A DNA stretch of 64,000 nucleotides from Neopusillimonas maritima (GTDB taxonomy: Bacteria; Pseudomonadota; Gammaproteobacteria; Burkholderiales; Burkholderiaceae_B), in the NCBI RefSeq assembly GCF_040930455.2, contig NZ_CP170494.1. The stretch is one strand, 5' to 3'. The notes beneath the pieces were generated by a model. That model saw only the letters and a list, made by a program, of their open reading frames with translations, made no database searches and was not told the origin of the DNA. Position numbers and translations under genes: made by a program. Shown piece after piece: positions 34,733 to 43,065 of the stretch; position 1 is the first letter of the stretch; every line of letters starts with the position of its first letter.

Positions 34733-35539
34733 ATGTCCGAATCGCGCGCTTCAGCCAATTCTTCACCGATTTCCATTCAAGTTTTAGAGCGAGCCATGCT
34801 GTTGCTCGACGTCTTGGCGCATCAAGCGGAACCCGTTGCGCTGAAAAGCCTGGCGGCGCGAACCGGGTTGCATACGTCAACAACGCATCGAATTTTGAAT
34901 GACCTCGTGGCCGGTCGCTATGTTGAACGAGTTGATAGTGGCCTGTATCAATTAGGTATGCGGTTGCTGGAGCTGGGTGCCTTGGTGAAAGGTCGTCTGA
35001 ATGTGCGCCAGGTGGCGCTTGAGCCCATGAGAGAGTTGCATAAGCTTACCGGCCAAACGGTTAATCTGGCCGTGCGGCAGAACGACGAAATTTTATATAT
35101 CGAGCGCGCCTGGAACGAACGTTCGGGCATGCAGGTTGTTCGTGCTGTTGGTGGGCGTGCACCGTTACATTTAACCTCGACCGGCAAGTTATTTCTTTCG
35201 GTTAGCGATGTGCGGCAAGTTAAGGCTTATGTGGCACGTACGGGGCTGGCGGGTGCTACTCCTAACAGCATCATCGATGCCGAATTGCTTGAGCAAGAGT
35301 TGGCTGGTATCAGGCGATCCGGCTATGCCCGCGATAACGAAGAGTTGGAGTTGGGCGTGCGATGCATTGCCGCCGGTATTTATGACGATGCGGGTAACTT
35401 GCAGGCCGGTTTATCCATTTCCGCGCCTGCGGAGCGTATGCACGATGATTGGATCGCAGCCTTAATTGAAACGGCCGGACGCATTTCAGAGGCGTTGGGT
35501 TACGAAGGGGTGCGTCTTGAGCAAGCGTGGCATGCGTGA
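34733..35539 (+). CDS. IclR family transcriptional regulator
   Basis: A 268-residue regulator. The N-terminal winged helix (about 15-75) reads IQVLERAMLLLDVLAHQAEPVALKSLAARTGLHTSTTHRILNDLVAGRYVER. The effector-binding IclR domain follows (about 85-255) with LTGQTVNLAVRQNDEILYIER, GRAPLHLTSTGKLFLS and a second half DNEELELGVRCIAAGIYDDAGNLQAGLSISAP. ATG 34733 is used because an upstream start would add 10 atypical residues. It is transcribed alone, before the phasin gene. Aromatic or organic acid metabolism is the usual target of such proteins, but no target is visible beside it. Confidence 0.92.
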   Translation: MSESRASANSSPISIQVLERAMLLLDVLAHQAEPVALKSLAARTGLHTSTTHRILNDLVAGRYVERVDSGLYQLGMRLLELGALVKGRLNVRQVALEPMRELHKLTGQTVNLAVRQNDEILYIERAWNERSGMQVVRAVGGRAPLHLTSTGKLFLSVSDVRQVKAYVARTGLAGATPNSIIDAELLEQELAGIRRSGYARDNEELELGVRCIAAGIYDDAGNLQAGLSISAPAERMHDDWIAALIETAGRISEALGYEGVRLEQAWHA

Positions 35540-35555
35540 GCGAACACGGTTATAT

Positions 35556-35620
35556 TGCAACGCATCAAAAAAGTATTGACATGGTTGTTTTTTAAGGTTA
35601 AATTGAAATTGTGCAGTGCA
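35556..35620 (+). promoter_or_regulatory. Phasin promoter flanked by two TGC-N3-GCA sites (putative PhaR operators)
   Basis: TTGACA (35576-35581), 17 bp, TAAATT (35599-35604). TGCAACGCA (35556-35564) lies upstream of the -35 and TGCAGTGCA (35612-35620) at the predicted start. In Cupriavidus, as I recall, PhaR represses phaP from two sites placed the same way. No phaR gene is in the window. Confidence 0.6.
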
Positions 35621-35646
35621 ATATTTAACCTTTTAAAGGAAACACC

Positions 35647-36225
35647 ATGAGCGCAATTCCACAATCTATTTATGCTAACCAGAAAGCGTCGCTCGACAAG
35701 ATCCTGGCTGCTCAGGGTTCAATCTTCGGCGGCTTTGAAAAACTGGTTGATCTGAATCTTAAAGTCTGGAAAGCAACTTTCGATGACGTTGCCCGTGCAT
35801 CACAGCAGGCTATCGAATTGAAAGACCCCCAGGACGCAGTTGCTTTCACCAGCAATGCAATGCAACCCAATGCCGACAAGGCAGTGGCTTACAGCAAACA
35901 TGTATACGACATTTTCACTTCGGTTCAGGCCGACTTAACCAAGCTCACTGAAGAGCAGGTTAATGAAAGCCAGCAGCAATTGCATGACGCCATTGAGGAG
36001 TTTGCAAAAACTGCTCCTACCGGTTCTGAAAGCGCCATTGCATTGATGAAGTCGTCAGTGGTTAGTGCAACGAATGCTTATGAAACTGCAACCAAGGCAG
36101 CCAAGCAAGCGTCCGATGCTGCGCAGTCGAACATCACCGCTGCAACCAATGCCAGCTTGAAGGCGGCAACTGAAGCTGCTGAAGCAGGCAAGAAAGCAAC
36201 AAGTCGCGCACGTAGCGCGTCGTAA
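35647..36225 (+). CDS. phaP: Phasin family protein (PhaP)
   Basis: A 192-residue amphipathic, almost entirely helical protein that coats polyhydroxyalkanoate granules. The start MSAIPQSIYANQKASLDKILAAQGSIFGGFEKLVDLNLKVWKATFDDVA matches the phasin_2 family, and the Ala/Thr/Lys-rich C-terminus (ATKAAKQASDAAQSNITAATNASLKAATEAAEAGKKA) resembles the PHA-granule-binding tail. There are no cysteines or membrane helices. A ribosome site AAAGGA lies 7 bases upstream. The strong promoter and PhaR-like sites suggest induction when granules form. It implies the organism stores PHA, though the synthase genes are elsewhere. Confidence 0.93.
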   Translation: MSAIPQSIYANQKASLDKILAAQGSIFGGFEKLVDLNLKVWKATFDDVARASQQAIELKDPQDAVAFTSNAMQPNADKAVAYSKHVYDIFTSVQADLTKLTEEQVNESQQQLHDAIEEFAKTAPTGSESAIALMKSSVVSATNAYETATKAAKQASDAAQSNITAATNASLKAATEAAEAGKKATSRARSAS

Positions 36226-36253
36226 TTAGCGGGCTGCCGCCGGCGATGCGTGG

Positions 36254-37309
36254 TTAACCTGCCAGGTTTTGGCCACGCAACGCTTGAACGCATTCAGTAA
36301 TCAGTGCCGGGCCTTTGTAGATAAGCCCGGTGTATAGCTGAACCGCGTTGGCACCTGCCTCGATTTTCTCGCGTGCTTGCTGGGAACCCAGTATGCCGCC
36401 GACACCAATAATGGCAAATTCTTTGCCTAGCTGTTGGCGCAAGCGGGAAATGACGGCTAAAGAGAGTTCATGAACGGGCGGCCCCGACAGGCCGCCCGTT
36501 TCATTTGCGTGAGGCATACCTGTAACGGCATCACGACTTAAGGTGGTGTTGGTTGCAATGACGCCGTCTACACCATAGCGTTGAAGAACCGCCGCGATGG
36601 CGTCGACTTGTTCTGCAGAAAGGTCGGGTGCGATTTTAACAACGAGCGGAACACGTTTCTGGTGTTTGTCTTCCAGTTCCTTTCTGGCTGTTTGCAACTG
36701 CGACAATAAGTCGGTAAGTTCGCTTGCTTCTTGCAATGCGCGTAAATTCTGGGTGTTGGGCGATGAGATGTTCACCGTAACGTAATCGGCATGCGGATAT
36801 ACGCCGTGGTAACCAATCAGGTAGTCGTCTACAGCGTTCTCGATGGGGGTTGTGGCGTTCTTGCCAATATTCAAACCTAATATGCCGCCCTCGGACCGCC
36901 AGTGACTTTTCTGTACATTTTCCAGGAATATGTCGAGGCCGTCGTTATTAAACCCCAGGCGGTTAATCAGCGCATGGGCTTCGGGTAGCCTGAATAATCG
37001 GGGCTTGGGGTTGCCACTTTGCGGTTTTGGGGTCACGGTTCCGACTTCGATAAAACCGAATCCAAGATTGCCCAACGCGTCAATGTGGGCGCCGTTTTTG
37101 TCGAGCCCGGCCGCCAGACCTACAGGGTTGCGTAACTTCAACCCCATTAGCGTCGATGGCAAGGCCGGCCGATTTTCCACTAGCCTGCGTGTCAGGTTGC
37201 AGTCGTAAGCCTTCTGTAAAGCGTTCAGGGTAAGTTCATGGGCCTGTTCGGCATCGAGCGAGAACAGAGCCGGGCGCGCCAGCGCATAAGAATTGAAAAG
37301 AAACGACAT
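36254..37309 (-). CDS. pyrD: Dihydroorotate dehydrogenase (quinone), class 2
   Basis: A 351-residue FMN enzyme that oxidises dihydroorotate to orotate at the inner membrane and passes electrons to ubiquinone. The N-terminal amphipathic region (ALARPALFSLDAEQAHELTLNALQ) is the class 2 membrane-association extension. The barrel holds NPVGLAAGLDKNGA near 61-74, FIEVGTVTPKPQSGNPKPR, catalytic Ser in VNISSPNTQNLR near 179 and FMN-phosphate contacts in IIGVGGILGSQQA. Length matches E. coli PyrD (336) closely. It is followed on the same strand after bpt, 6 bp apart. Confidence 0.97.
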   Translation of the reverse strand: MSFLFNSYALARPALFSLDAEQAHELTLNALQKAYDCNLTRRLVENRPALPSTLMGLKLRNPVGLAAGLDKNGAHIDALGNLGFGFIEVGTVTPKPQSGNPKPRLFRLPEAHALINRLGFNNDGLDIFLENVQKSHWRSEGGILGLNIGKNATTPIENAVDDYLIGYHGVYPHADYVTVNISSPNTQNLRALQEASELTDLLSQLQTARKELEDKHQKRVPLVVKIAPDLSAEQVDAIAAVLQRYGVDGVIATNTTLSRDAVTGMPHANETGGLSGPPVHELSLAVISRLRQQLGKEFAIIGVGGILGSQQAREKIEAGANAVQLYTGLIYKGPALITECVQALRGQNLAG

Positions 37310-37315
37310 GAAAAC

Positions 37316-38050
37316 TCAGATTAACTGGTGTGGGTTAACCCACCGGCCATTGACATAGATTTGATGGGGGTGGAATTGGGATTTATATGCCATTTTACGG
37401 CTTTCGGAAATCCAGTATCCAAGATAAAGCCACGGTAGTTGAAGCGCGCGGCAACGTTCAATTTGCCAAAGAATGCCGTACGTTCCCAGGCTGCCTTGCG
37501 CTTCAGGCTCGAAGAAGGTGTAAACCGCCGACAAGCCGTTGTCGAGGATGTCGATGATCGAGATCATCATGAGTTGCCCGCCGGCCGGCTCACGGAATTC
37601 GACAAGTGATGAGCTCACCCGGCTGGTCAGTAAAAACTGGTTGTACTGCGCCTCGCTGTCGTCATCCAGACCGGAGTCGTGGTGGCGCGCCTGGATATAG
37701 CGCTGATACAGTGAAAAATGTTCCGGCTTGAATGCAAGAGGCTGGGTACATGTACGCAGGTTTTGATGCTGTTTCCAAATGCGCCTCTGGGTGCGATTGG
37801 GCGAAAACGCAGCGACGTCGAGACGGATAGGCTTGCATGCATGGCAATTGTCGCAATGCGGCCGGTAAGTAAACAAGCCGCTGCGCCGAAACCCCTGTTC
37901 CACCAGGCGTGAGTACATATTGCTGGTAATGAGATGCATCGGGGCAGCAACCTGCGATCGCGCCTCGCGACCCGATAAATAACTACAGGGGTAAGAGGCC
38001 GTTGCGTAAAACTGCAGGCTGTGGCATTTGAGGTCGGCGGGGTCGCTCAT
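37316..38050 (-). CDS. bpt: Aspartate/glutamate leucyltransferase (N-end rule)
   Basis: A 244-residue aminoacyl-tRNA-protein transferase that adds Leu to proteins beginning with Asp or Glu, marking them for ClpS-ClpAP. It has the conserved Cys-rich start CSYLSGREARSQVA and YRPHCDNCHACKPIRLDV (about 58-75), and the catalytic GNAT-like half with TYGILWQIERCRALQLPWLYLGYWI. The Met at 38050 is used because MSDPADLKCHSLQFYATASYPC is the family start; a longer frame adds 67 residues of unrelated sequence. It lies between aat (33 bp upstream) and pyrD. Confidence 0.95.
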   Translation of the reverse strand: MSDPADLKCHSLQFYATASYPCSYLSGREARSQVAAPMHLITSNMYSRLVEQGFRRSGLFTYRPHCDNCHACKPIRLDVAAFSPNRTQRRIWKQHQNLRTCTQPLAFKPEHFSLYQRYIQARHHDSGLDDDSEAQYNQFLLTSRVSSSLVEFREPAGGQLMMISIIDILDNGLSAVYTFFEPEAQGSLGTYGILWQIERCRALQLPWLYLGYWISESRKMAYKSQFHPHQIYVNGRWVNPHQLI

Positions 38051-38082
38051 AAATAATATGCAAACAAATGTCGGCACGGATA

Positions 38083-38835
38083 TTATGGCGGGTTTGTTGC
38101 TCCCTGTGCAAACACCCCGTGCTGTAAAAGCTGGCCCGACTGCCAGGGGGGCGCTGGACGCCCGAGGGTTTTGGTTAATGCTTGCAGAAAGTGGGCGCGT
38201 GAAATGGGCTTGGCGCCCAAACTGGCCAGATGCGTTGTTTCTTGTTGACAATCGATTAGCTCAACGCCGTGGTTCTTTAGAAAACGGGTCAGGTAAACCA
38301 AAGCAAGTTTGGAAGCATCGCTGACTCGTGTGAACATCGATTCGCCAAAAAAACAGCCCCCTATACTTACCCCATATAAACCGCCCACCAGTTTCCCTTC
38401 ATGCCAGGTTTCAATGCTATGGGCAAAGCCCGCATGATGCCACTCTGTGTAAACGTCCTTGATCCAGGGTGATATCCAGGTGCCAGGCTGCCCGCCGCGT
38501 GGTTGGCTGCAGGCATCCATGACCGCTTCAAAGGTCATATTTGCAGTAATGCGAAAGGGCGCGTTTAGTTGCTGTTCCGTTTGCTGTATTGGTTTGAGCT
38601 TTTTTTCCAATGAGCGCGACACTTTAAGGTCGGCACAAGGCAAAACCATGCGCGGGTCGGGGCTCCACCATAAAACAGGGTCGCCATCGCTGAACCAGGG
38701 AAAAATCCCTTTTGAGTACGCTTCATGGAGGCGCTGAATACTTAAGTCGTAACCCGCAGCCAGCAAACCGTCGGCTGGCGCGGTTGTCGGGTCGGGTAAG
38801 GGTTGGTCGGGTTTTATCCAAAAAATAGACGACAC
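38083..38835 (-). CDS. aat: Leucyl/phenylalanyl-tRNA-protein transferase
   Basis: A 250-residue enzyme that attaches Leu or Phe to proteins beginning with Lys or Arg. Family motifs: PADGLLAAGYDLSIQRLHEAYSKGIFPWFSDGDPVLWWSPDPRMVL (about 21-66) and the catalytic GGLYGVSIGGCFFGESMF near 150-167, with LIDCQQETTHLASLGA toward the end. GTG start. With bpt next to it, the cell has both primary (Lys/Arg) and secondary (Asp/Glu) branches of the bacterial N-degron pathway, with ClpS and ClpA presumably elsewhere. Confidence 0.95.
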   Translation of the reverse strand: MSSIFWIKPDQPLPDPTTAPADGLLAAGYDLSIQRLHEAYSKGIFPWFSDGDPVLWWSPDPRMVLPCADLKVSRSLEKKLKPIQQTEQQLNAPFRITANMTFEAVMDACSQPRGGQPGTWISPWIKDVYTEWHHAGFAHSIETWHEGKLVGGLYGVSIGGCFFGESMFTRVSDASKLALVYLTRFLKNHGVELIDCQQETTHLASLGAKPISRAHFLQALTKTLGRPAPPWQSGQLLQHGVFAQGATNPP

Positions 38836-38881
38836 GCTGGGGCCCGATGACTTAATGCAGATGCAATAACCAATTCATGCG

Positions 38882-39493
38882 CTAAAAATCGTGCATTGGA
38901 AGGGGAACGTCGTAATGATGAACCGGCGGTTTCTTGTGAGGCGAGTCGAAAACGCCGTTTTTCTTATCATCCAGATAGTGTTCCAGCGTTGTTATAACGG
39001 TGCGAAAGGCCAGCTCATCCCAAGGGATAGTTTCCGGACTGAAAAAACCTGCCTCCAAGCTTTCGGGTCCGGGTGCCAGTTCAGGACTTAACACTTTTGC
39101 CAAATAGAAGAAGTGGACCTGTTCGGCATGAGGCACATTGATAACGGTATAAAGTGGGCCAAGTTCAATTTGTGCGCCCGCTTCTTCCTGAGTTTCCCGC
39201 ATTGCCCCTTGTGCCGTTGTTTCGCCCAGCTCCATGAAGCCGGCTGGTAGCGTCCATTTGTTGTATCGGGGTGAAATGGCGCGACGGCACAGCAGGATTT
39301 TGTCATTGAAAATGGGTAACACCCCCACGACATTGCGCGGGTTCTGATAATGAACCGCACCGCAGCTTTGACACACTGCGCGTAAACGATTGTCATCTGG
39401 TGGCGTAATGTAGGAGATTTCGGTTGCGCACTGGCTGCAGAACTTTTGTGACCGCGGCGCGGGGAAATAGAACGAGGACGGTTGAGTAGTCAT
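38882..39493 (-). CDS. NUDIX hydrolase with N-terminal zinc ribbon
   Basis: A 203-residue protein. Residues 16-50 form a four-Cys ribbon (KFCSQCATEI...RAVCQSCGAVHY) and residues 52-180 a NUDIX fold, with the signature GFMELGETTAQGAMRETQEEAGAQIE carrying the catalytic REtxEE. The ribbon plus NUDIX order resembles NudC-type NAD(H) or RNA-decapping pyrophosphatases, but the protein is shorter than NudC (257) and lacks its N-terminal domain, so the substrate is open. The start ATG is at 39493. It is followed downstream by aat on the same strand. Confidence 0.9.
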   Translation of the reverse strand: MTTQPSSFYFPAPRSQKFCSQCATEISYITPPDDNRLRAVCQSCGAVHYQNPRNVVGVLPIFNDKILLCRRAISPRYNKWTLPAGFMELGETTAQGAMRETQEEAGAQIELGPLYTVINVPHAEQVHFFYLAKVLSPELAPGPESLEAGFFSPETIPWDELAFRTVITTLEHYLDDKKNGVFDSPHKKPPVHHYDVPLPMHDF

Positions 39494-39535
39494 AAAACGT
39501 TGAATTGTTATGGACGCTGGGAGTGCGCGATTCAG

Positions 39536-40150
39536 TTAAGCATAGCCTAAGGCCGGCAGTCGCACAAAACCAAGTTGCGCCTCTAGCCTGGGTGCCGGAC
39601 AGTATCGCAATGGTACTGTATTCTCTGCGACGGATTGTAAAGCGCTACTTAACAATAATGTGGTTGACGTATCTTGAGGAATGCGTTCGGGACAGTCGGT
39701 TAGTCTTTGACCATCGGCGGTATGCAGTTGCTCCAGTACGGCCAGCGTATCACGGCCGGCGATCAGGCCGGGGCCATGCTCTGTCTGGGCGTAAAGCTTG
39801 CCGGCGTCGTCAAGCCACCAGGCCTGAATATGCTGAACTGCTTGTTGGGTATGTGTTGTGAGAGCGCCGGTTTCGTTTGTGTGAAAAATGTAGGGCGCGG
39901 CATCAAGACGTACATACACTTTTTGGGGCCCATTCTGAAAATACCATTGGCCGTTATCGCGGTGTGTGTAGTTACGATTGATGAAACCAATAATTTGCGT
40001 ATTTGTAATTGATTCGCCGGGCGTGTCGGCTTGGGTGGCATCGCCTTTTGGATGCAGGCGCCACTTACCGGTTTCCGTTAAGGAAAGCCAGCCATAAACG
40101 TCGGGTACACTTGGCCAGCGGGCCATTGCTTCAAGAACGCGTTTGTCCAT
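39536..40150 (-). CDS. Conserved hypothetical protein (about 200 residues)
   Basis: A 204-residue cytoplasmic protein I cannot assign to a named family. It opens MDKRVLEAMARWPSVPDVYGWLSLTETGKWRLHPKG, followed by TNTQIIGFINRNYTHRDNGQWYFQNGPQKVYVRLDAAPYIFHT and a C-terminal part with PQDTSTTLLLSSALQSVAENTVPLRYCPAPRLEAQLGFVRLP. The many Trp, Tyr and Phe residues at regular spacing suggest a compact beta-rich fold. There is no signal peptide or membrane helix. I recall relatives of this N-terminus (WPxVPxxYGWLxL) in Bordetella and Burkholderia. It lies 42 bp upstream of the NUDIX gene and downstream of tRNA-Cys, all on the minus strand. Confidence 0.8.
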   Translation of the reverse strand: MDKRVLEAMARWPSVPDVYGWLSLTETGKWRLHPKGDATQADTPGESITNTQIIGFINRNYTHRDNGQWYFQNGPQKVYVRLDAAPYIFHTNETGALTTHTQQAVQHIQAWWLDDAGKLYAQTEHGPGLIAGRDTLAVLEQLHTADGQRLTDCPERIPQDTSTTLLLSSALQSVAENTVPLRYCPAPRLEAQLGFVRLPALGYA

Positions 40151-40192
40151 GCAAGCATGTTAGCACTTGGCGTAATTGATGGGGATAAGTAC

Positions 40193-40266
40193 TGGAGGCG
40201 CAACTCGGAATCGAACCGGGGTACACGGATTTGCAATCCGCTGCATAACCACTCTGCCATTGCGCC
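40193..40266 (-). tRNA. tRNA-Cys (GCA)
   Basis: On the minus strand the gene reads GGCGCAA...TTGCGCCTCCA, 74 nt, with encoded CCA. The acceptor stem closes over 7 bp, the D loop contains GGTT, the anticodon loop ATTGCAAA gives GCA, and the T loop contains GGTTCGATTCC. The anticodon stem is GCGGA/TCCGT. Confidence 0.96.
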
Positions 40267-40295
40267 GTGGGGAACGTACACGTTACATTGTACGT

Positions 40296-40325
40296 AAAAA
40301 AGGGAAGCGTTGTGGGCTTCCCTTT
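40296..40325 (-). terminator. Intrinsic terminator after tRNA-Gly
   Basis: On the minus strand AAAGGGAAGC, a 7-nt loop and GCTTCCCTTT followed by more Ts form a perfect 10-bp stem with T-run, 7 bp after tRNA-Gly and before tRNA-Cys. Confidence 0.88.
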
Positions 40326-40332
40326 AGGTATC

Positions 40333-40408
40333 TGGAGCGGGAAACGAGTCTCGAACTCGCGACCTCAACCTTGGCAAGGTTGCGCTCTACCAACTGAGCT
40401 ATTCCCGC
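40333..40408 (-). tRNA. tRNA-Gly (GCC)
   Basis: On the minus strand GCGGGAATAGCTCAGTTGG... ending CCCGCTCCA, 76 nt with encoded CCA. The acceptor stem is GCGGGAA/TTCCCGC, the anticodon loop CTTGCCAAG gives GCC, and the T loop is GTTCGAGAC. The D-arm TAGCTCAGTTGGTAGAGC is canonical. Confidence 0.97.
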
Positions 40409-40627
40409 AAAAAAGCACTGCTTTCTGTTCTTAAAACCCGTGTTGCCTGTTTCAAGAAGCTTCGCAGTATATATGAAATTTTTTACTTGGGCAACTTAAC
40501 AGCTTCGGCTGTTTCTTTGCTGGGCGAAAAATTTTCCTAGCTGCGAAAGAACAAGATAATAACATATTTTTTATTTCAACGTGGTGTAATACAGGCTGTT
40601 GTTTATCGCATATGGCAGTTTTAGTAC

Positions 40628-41671
40628 ATGACACAAACAGTGCCGTTGAACTCAGTCGTTCCTTGCGCGCAAGATCTTACTGCGCTTAATACTTTTGGCT
40701 TGCAGGCTAAAGCACATGCTTATGTTCGCTTTACCGATCGCGCGCAATTGCCTGCAATTACTCAGCTTACGGGCCAGTGCAGGCAGGTGTTTGTGTTGGG
40801 TGGTGGGAGCAACGTGGTGATGGCGCCGCATGTGAAAGCCTTGGTGGTTCATGTTGCAACGAAGGGAATCCGCCTGCTCGAAGCGTCAACAGAAGGTTAT
40901 CTGGTGCAAGCACAGGCCGGAGAAAATTGGCACGACTTTGTGCGTTATTGTCTTGATCAGGGCTGGTTCGGGTTGGAAAATCTGGCGTTGATTCCGGGTA
41001 CGGTGGGTGCCGCGCCGGTTCAGAATATCGGCGCTTACGGGGTTGAGCTTGATCAGTTTGTGCATCAGGTACGGGCGTGGGATATGGCGCGTGGCGAAGA
41101 GGTTTGTTTTACCCGTGAAGCATGCCGTTTTTCATACCGCGATAGTTTTTTTAAACAGTCGGCGCCGGGCAAATGGCTCATTTTGTCAGTTCAGTTTTTC
41201 TTGCCGCGCGAATGGCGGCCAACATTGGGTTATCCCGATTTGGCCCGGCACGAAGGGCTGCAGGCAATGGGTAGCGCTGTAACCGCGCATGCCCTGTTTG
41301 AGGCGGTGTGTGAAATCCGGCGCAAGAAGTTACCCGATCCGGCGGTTCTGGGTAATGCAGGGAGTTTCTTTAAGAACCCGGTTGTGAGTGCCGCCCAGTT
41401 TGAGGAGATCAAACGTCGTCACCCCAATGTCATTGCCTATGCCATGCCGGAAGGTGGCATGAAGCTGGCTGCCGGCTGGTTAATTGACCGTGCCGGTTGG
41501 AAGGGCAAGCGCATCTGGGATGTAGGGGTACATGGCCGCCAGGCGCTGGTGTTGGTTAATCATGGCCAGGCAAGCGCGCTTGAGGTGCGTTATCTGGCCG
41601 ATGAAATACGTAAGGATATTCGCCTGCGTTATGGTGTTGACCTGGAGCAGGAGCCTGTAAACGTCGTTTGA
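40628..41671 (+). CDS. murB: UDP-N-acetylenolpyruvoylglucosamine reductase MurB
   Basis: A 347-residue FAD enzyme that reduces enolpyruvyl-UDP-GlcNAc to UDP-MurNAc in peptidoglycan synthesis. Visible motifs: LNTFGLQAKAHAYVRF, the FAD-phosphate loop VLGGGSNVVM near 58-67, GLENLALIPGTVGAAPVQNIGAYGVEL near 116-142, the catalytic Ser in LGNAGSFFKNPVV near 239-251, and the C-terminal Glu region. Length and loop pattern match type I MurB of E. coli (342). A 219-bp AT-rich gap with no gene separates it from the tRNA pair. Confidence 0.96.
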   Translation: MTQTVPLNSVVPCAQDLTALNTFGLQAKAHAYVRFTDRAQLPAITQLTGQCRQVFVLGGGSNVVMAPHVKALVVHVATKGIRLLEASTEGYLVQAQAGENWHDFVRYCLDQGWFGLENLALIPGTVGAAPVQNIGAYGVELDQFVHQVRAWDMARGEEVCFTREACRFSYRDSFFKQSAPGKWLILSVQFFLPREWRPTLGYPDLARHEGLQAMGSAVTAHALFEAVCEIRRKKLPDPAVLGNAGSFFKNPVVSAAQFEEIKRRHPNVIAYAMPEGGMKLAAGWLIDRAGWKGKRIWDVGVHGRQALVLVNHGQASALEVRYLADEIRKDIRLRYGVDLEQEPVNVV

Positions 41672-41708
41672 AGTACGTTATACACGCCGGCGGAAATACC
41701 GAACTACG

Positions 41709-42500
41709 TTACACCGACAGGACGTCTTGCATGTCGAACAGCCCGAATTCCTTGCGGGCGAGATAGCGAGCCGCGCGCAGGCTGCCTTGCGCGTACGTGG
41801 CTCGGCTGCTGGAACGATGTGAGATCTCTATGCGTTCACCGTCGCCGCAAAAGTAAACGGTGTGATCACCGATAATGTCCCCACCGCGCAGTACTGAAAA
41901 GCCGATTTTGCCGTCTTTGCGTGGGCCGGTGTGCCCGTGTCGTGCCCAGTCGGCCACATCGTCGAGTTTTTTGCCCCAAGTGCGCGCGATTGTTTCACCC
42001 ATTGAAATAGCGGTACCTGACGGTGCGTCGACTTTATTGCGATGGTGGGCCTCGAATATCTCGGCATCATAGCCATCGTTCAGCAGCCGGGCGGCCATTT
42101 CCAATAGTTTGTATGTGGCATTCACACCAATGCTCATGTTGGATGCAAAGACAATGGCGGTTTTTTGGCCGGCGGCCTGAATCGCTTGTTTGCCCTCGGT
42201 ATCAAATCCGGTGGTTCCAATAACACACTTCACGTTGTGCTTGATGCAGGCCTGCAGATGGGTCAGCGTGCCCTCAGGCCGGGTAAAGTCTATTAAGCAA
42301 TCGGCATTTGCCAGGGCGTCGAGATCGTCGGTAATGAGAACGCCCGTTGTATGCCCCAGGCCCCCCCCCGCATCCTGACCAAGGCACGCCGCGCCGGGGC
42401 GGTCGAGTGCGACGCTCAGGGTAAGGTCGGGGGATTGAATGACGGCTTCAGTCAGCATACGGCCCATTCGGCCGTCAGCTCCTGCAATGGCGATACGCAT
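41709..42500 (-). CDS. dapB: 4-hydroxy-tetrahydrodipicolinate reductase DapB
   Basis: A 263-residue NAD(P)H enzyme of the diaminopimelate and lysine pathway. The N-terminal MRIAIAGADGRMGRML is the nucleotide-binding loop, and VIGTTGFDTEG, ASNMSIGVNATYKLLEMAARLL and EAHHRNKVDAPSGTA (about 155-169, with the catalytic His-His and substrate-binding Lys) are family hallmarks. It follows bamE by 10 bp on the minus strand, as in many Burkholderiales. Confidence 0.96.
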   Translation of the reverse strand: MRIAIAGADGRMGRMLTEAVIQSPDLTLSVALDRPGAACLGQDAGGGLGHTTGVLITDDLDALANADCLIDFTRPEGTLTHLQACIKHNVKCVIGTTGFDTEGKQAIQAAGQKTAIVFASNMSIGVNATYKLLEMAARLLNDGYDAEIFEAHHRNKVDAPSGTAISMGETIARTWGKKLDDVADWARHGHTGPRKDGKIGFSVLRGGDIIGDHTVYFCGDGERIEISHRSSSRATYAQGSLRAARYLARKEFGLFDMQDVLSV

Positions 42501-42510
42501 GGGTTTCCTT

Positions 42511-43065
42511 TTAGCGGAGTGGTTCAGTATTGGTTTGCCCAGGGATTTGCGGGCGTTGGGGTTGTTCTACGTTAATGCCGATATCGGTATCCGGGCCCAC
42601 CTGCTCTTCACGAGATGTGTTTTCGGTTGCCGTGTCGTCTTCGCGTTCAGCCGCACGGGCTTCCGTTTCGTCGACGCTACCGGTGTCGTTGGACTGAAAT
42701 GGCTGGCGGTTTGGTTGTTTATCACCCCCCCAGCGAACCAGGACATCCCCTTCGAACCACACAGTGAATTGGCGTTCTTCCGGTTCGCCGTAACCTGGTT
42801 GGTTGTAAAACACATAATCCCAACGGTTGGTGCGGAAAATATCCTGCAAAATCGGGGTGCCCAGCACAAAACGCACCTGTTCGCGTGTCATGCCCTGTTC
42901 CAGTCGGGCGACTTGCTCGGCGGTGATCCAGTTTCCTTGCTGTACGTCGGCCCGGTAGGGAAAACCCCATTTTGTGCCGCCGCACGCAGAGAGTGAAATG
43001 GCCAAAAAGCCGATGGCAAGGCTGCTGCGCCAGGTTCTAAAGAAGGATTTGACAGTGGTTACCAC
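42511..43065 (-). CDS. bamE: Outer membrane assembly lipoprotein BamE
   Basis: A 184-residue lipoprotein of the BAM complex. The signal peptide ends in the lipobox LSAC at about residues 25-28. The conserved SmpA/OmlA domain follows: GNWITAEQVARLEQGMTREQVRFVLGTPILQDIFRTNRWDYVFY (about 44-88), then FTVWFEGDVLVRWGGD. A disordered acidic tail of about 60 residues (DETEARAAEREDDTATENTS...) makes it longer than E. coli BamE (113). GTG start with AGGGG 7 bases upstream. It is divergent from fur across a 141-bp gap, the classic bamE-fur arrangement. Confidence 0.95.
   Translation of the reverse strand: MVTTVKSFFRTWRSSLAIGFLAISLSACGGTKWGFPYRADVQQGNWITAEQVARLEQGMTREQVRFVLGTPILQDIFRTNRWDYVFYNQPGYGEPEERQFTVWFEGDVLVRWGGDKQPNRQPFQSNDTGSVDETEARAAEREDDTATENTSREEQVGPDTDIGINVEQPQRPQIPGQTNTEPLR

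Noticed and set aside
38051..38251. 67-residue N-terminal extension of the leucyltransferase
   Set aside because: It runs into the end of aat in another frame and does not resemble the family; the normal start is at 38050.
40498..40513. Stem AACAGC-TTCG-GCTGTT followed by TCTTT
   Set aside because: It looks like a plus-strand terminator, but no plus-strand gene lies upstream and murB starts downstream. It may be chance.
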